A DNA stretch of 64,000 nucleotides. It comes from Deltaproteobacteria bacterium. Lineage in GTDB: Bacteria > Myxococcota > Myxococcia > SLRQ01. Numbering within the stretch: the stretch's first letter is position 1; every line of letters begins with the position of its first letter. Location: assembly GCA_007130885.1 (NCBI GenBank), contig SLRQ01000033.1, positions 1 to 64,000 on the forward strand. The letters are read 5' to 3'. The position numbers and the translations under genes were made by a program. Under the pieces are notes generated by a model. It saw only the letters and a program-made list of their open reading frames with translations. It was not told where the DNA came from and ran no database searches. Of the stretch, positions 63,827-64,000 are shown in pieces.

Positions 63827-64000
63827 CGTTGTCCTTTTGCATCGGCTTATCGGATTATCCGCAACACGCCACGGGGTCTCTTGAGGAGCGGCGGCCAAAC
63901 ACCCATGGCGATGGCAACGCTCCATCGAGCAACGCACGAGCATACATCAGCCCGGCTTCCATCGCACCCTGAATGGGTGCTTCACCCCAGCCCGCGTCAG

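Overview
The window is about 64 kb of mostly GC-rich bacterial DNA from a Gram-negative organism: it encodes TolC-type outer membrane channels, RND and MacAB efflux, an OprP-type porin and many lipobox lipoproteins. Cysteine-rich myxo-type repeats, PKD-domain and RHS lipoproteins, a collagen-like secreted protein, a CheB/CheR hybrid kinase and an SUMF1-fold protein suggest a Myxococcota-like or neighbouring 'deltaproteobacterial' lineage. Hybrid-cluster protein, ferredoxin, DUF1847 and NifX-like genes point to an anaerobic or facultative life. This placement is inference; no rRNA, tRNA or marker gene was found.

Layout. 0-9.5 kb: the 3' part of cyanophycin synthetase (AT-richer than its surroundings), DUF488, a DEAD-box helicase, a PQQ-type sugar dehydrogenase lipoprotein, an MscS-related TM-helix protein, a small lipoprotein and a collagen/BclA-like secreted protein. 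9.7-13.9 kb: one giant CheB-CheR-PAS-histidine kinase-receiver protein. 14-15.8 kb: a decayed copy of the mscS-like gene end joined to a 57-bp repeat, then an SUMF1-fold secreted protein. 16-28.6 kb: one uninterrupted plus-strand run of eleven genes, many with 4-base overlaps. It holds a MacA/MacB-type exporter with TolC, an ECF sigma factor, a zinc-finger anti-sigma factor, a CnrX/Spy-like periplasmic sensor, a second TolC-type channel, an adaptor, an RND pump and an ArsR regulator. From the sigma factor on, this is the gene content of the cnr/ncc-type systems in a compact order.

28.7-40.2 kb: a PlsC-type acyltransferase, a broken phosphatase-like lipoprotein, a flavinylated-type FMN-binding lipoprotein, a ferredoxin-hcp pair behind an inverted-repeat promoter, a condensation-fold acyltransferase, DUF134 with NifX, DUF1847, an Mpv17-like membrane protein, an alpha/beta hydrolase and a small-protein/nucleotidyltransferase pair. 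40.5-46 kb: a CopB-type metal ATPase, a Cys-repeat lipoprotein with a FISUMP domain, an AhpD-like protein, a small membrane protein and a striking protein of eight Cys/His decapeptide repeats. 46.9-51.7 kb: an AT-richer phosphate uptake cluster (OprP-like porin, pstSCAB, no phoU).

52-64 kb: the most unusual part. A lipoprotein with five near-identical PKD domains ends in a complete protein-arginine deiminase module with all four catalytic residues, followed by a secreted HEAT-repeat protein. Facing these is a 1911-residue teneurin-like RHS lipoprotein whose stop overlaps the start of a downstream lipoprotein gene. The deiminase, the RHS pair and the Cys/His-repeat protein are the best candidates for undescribed biology.
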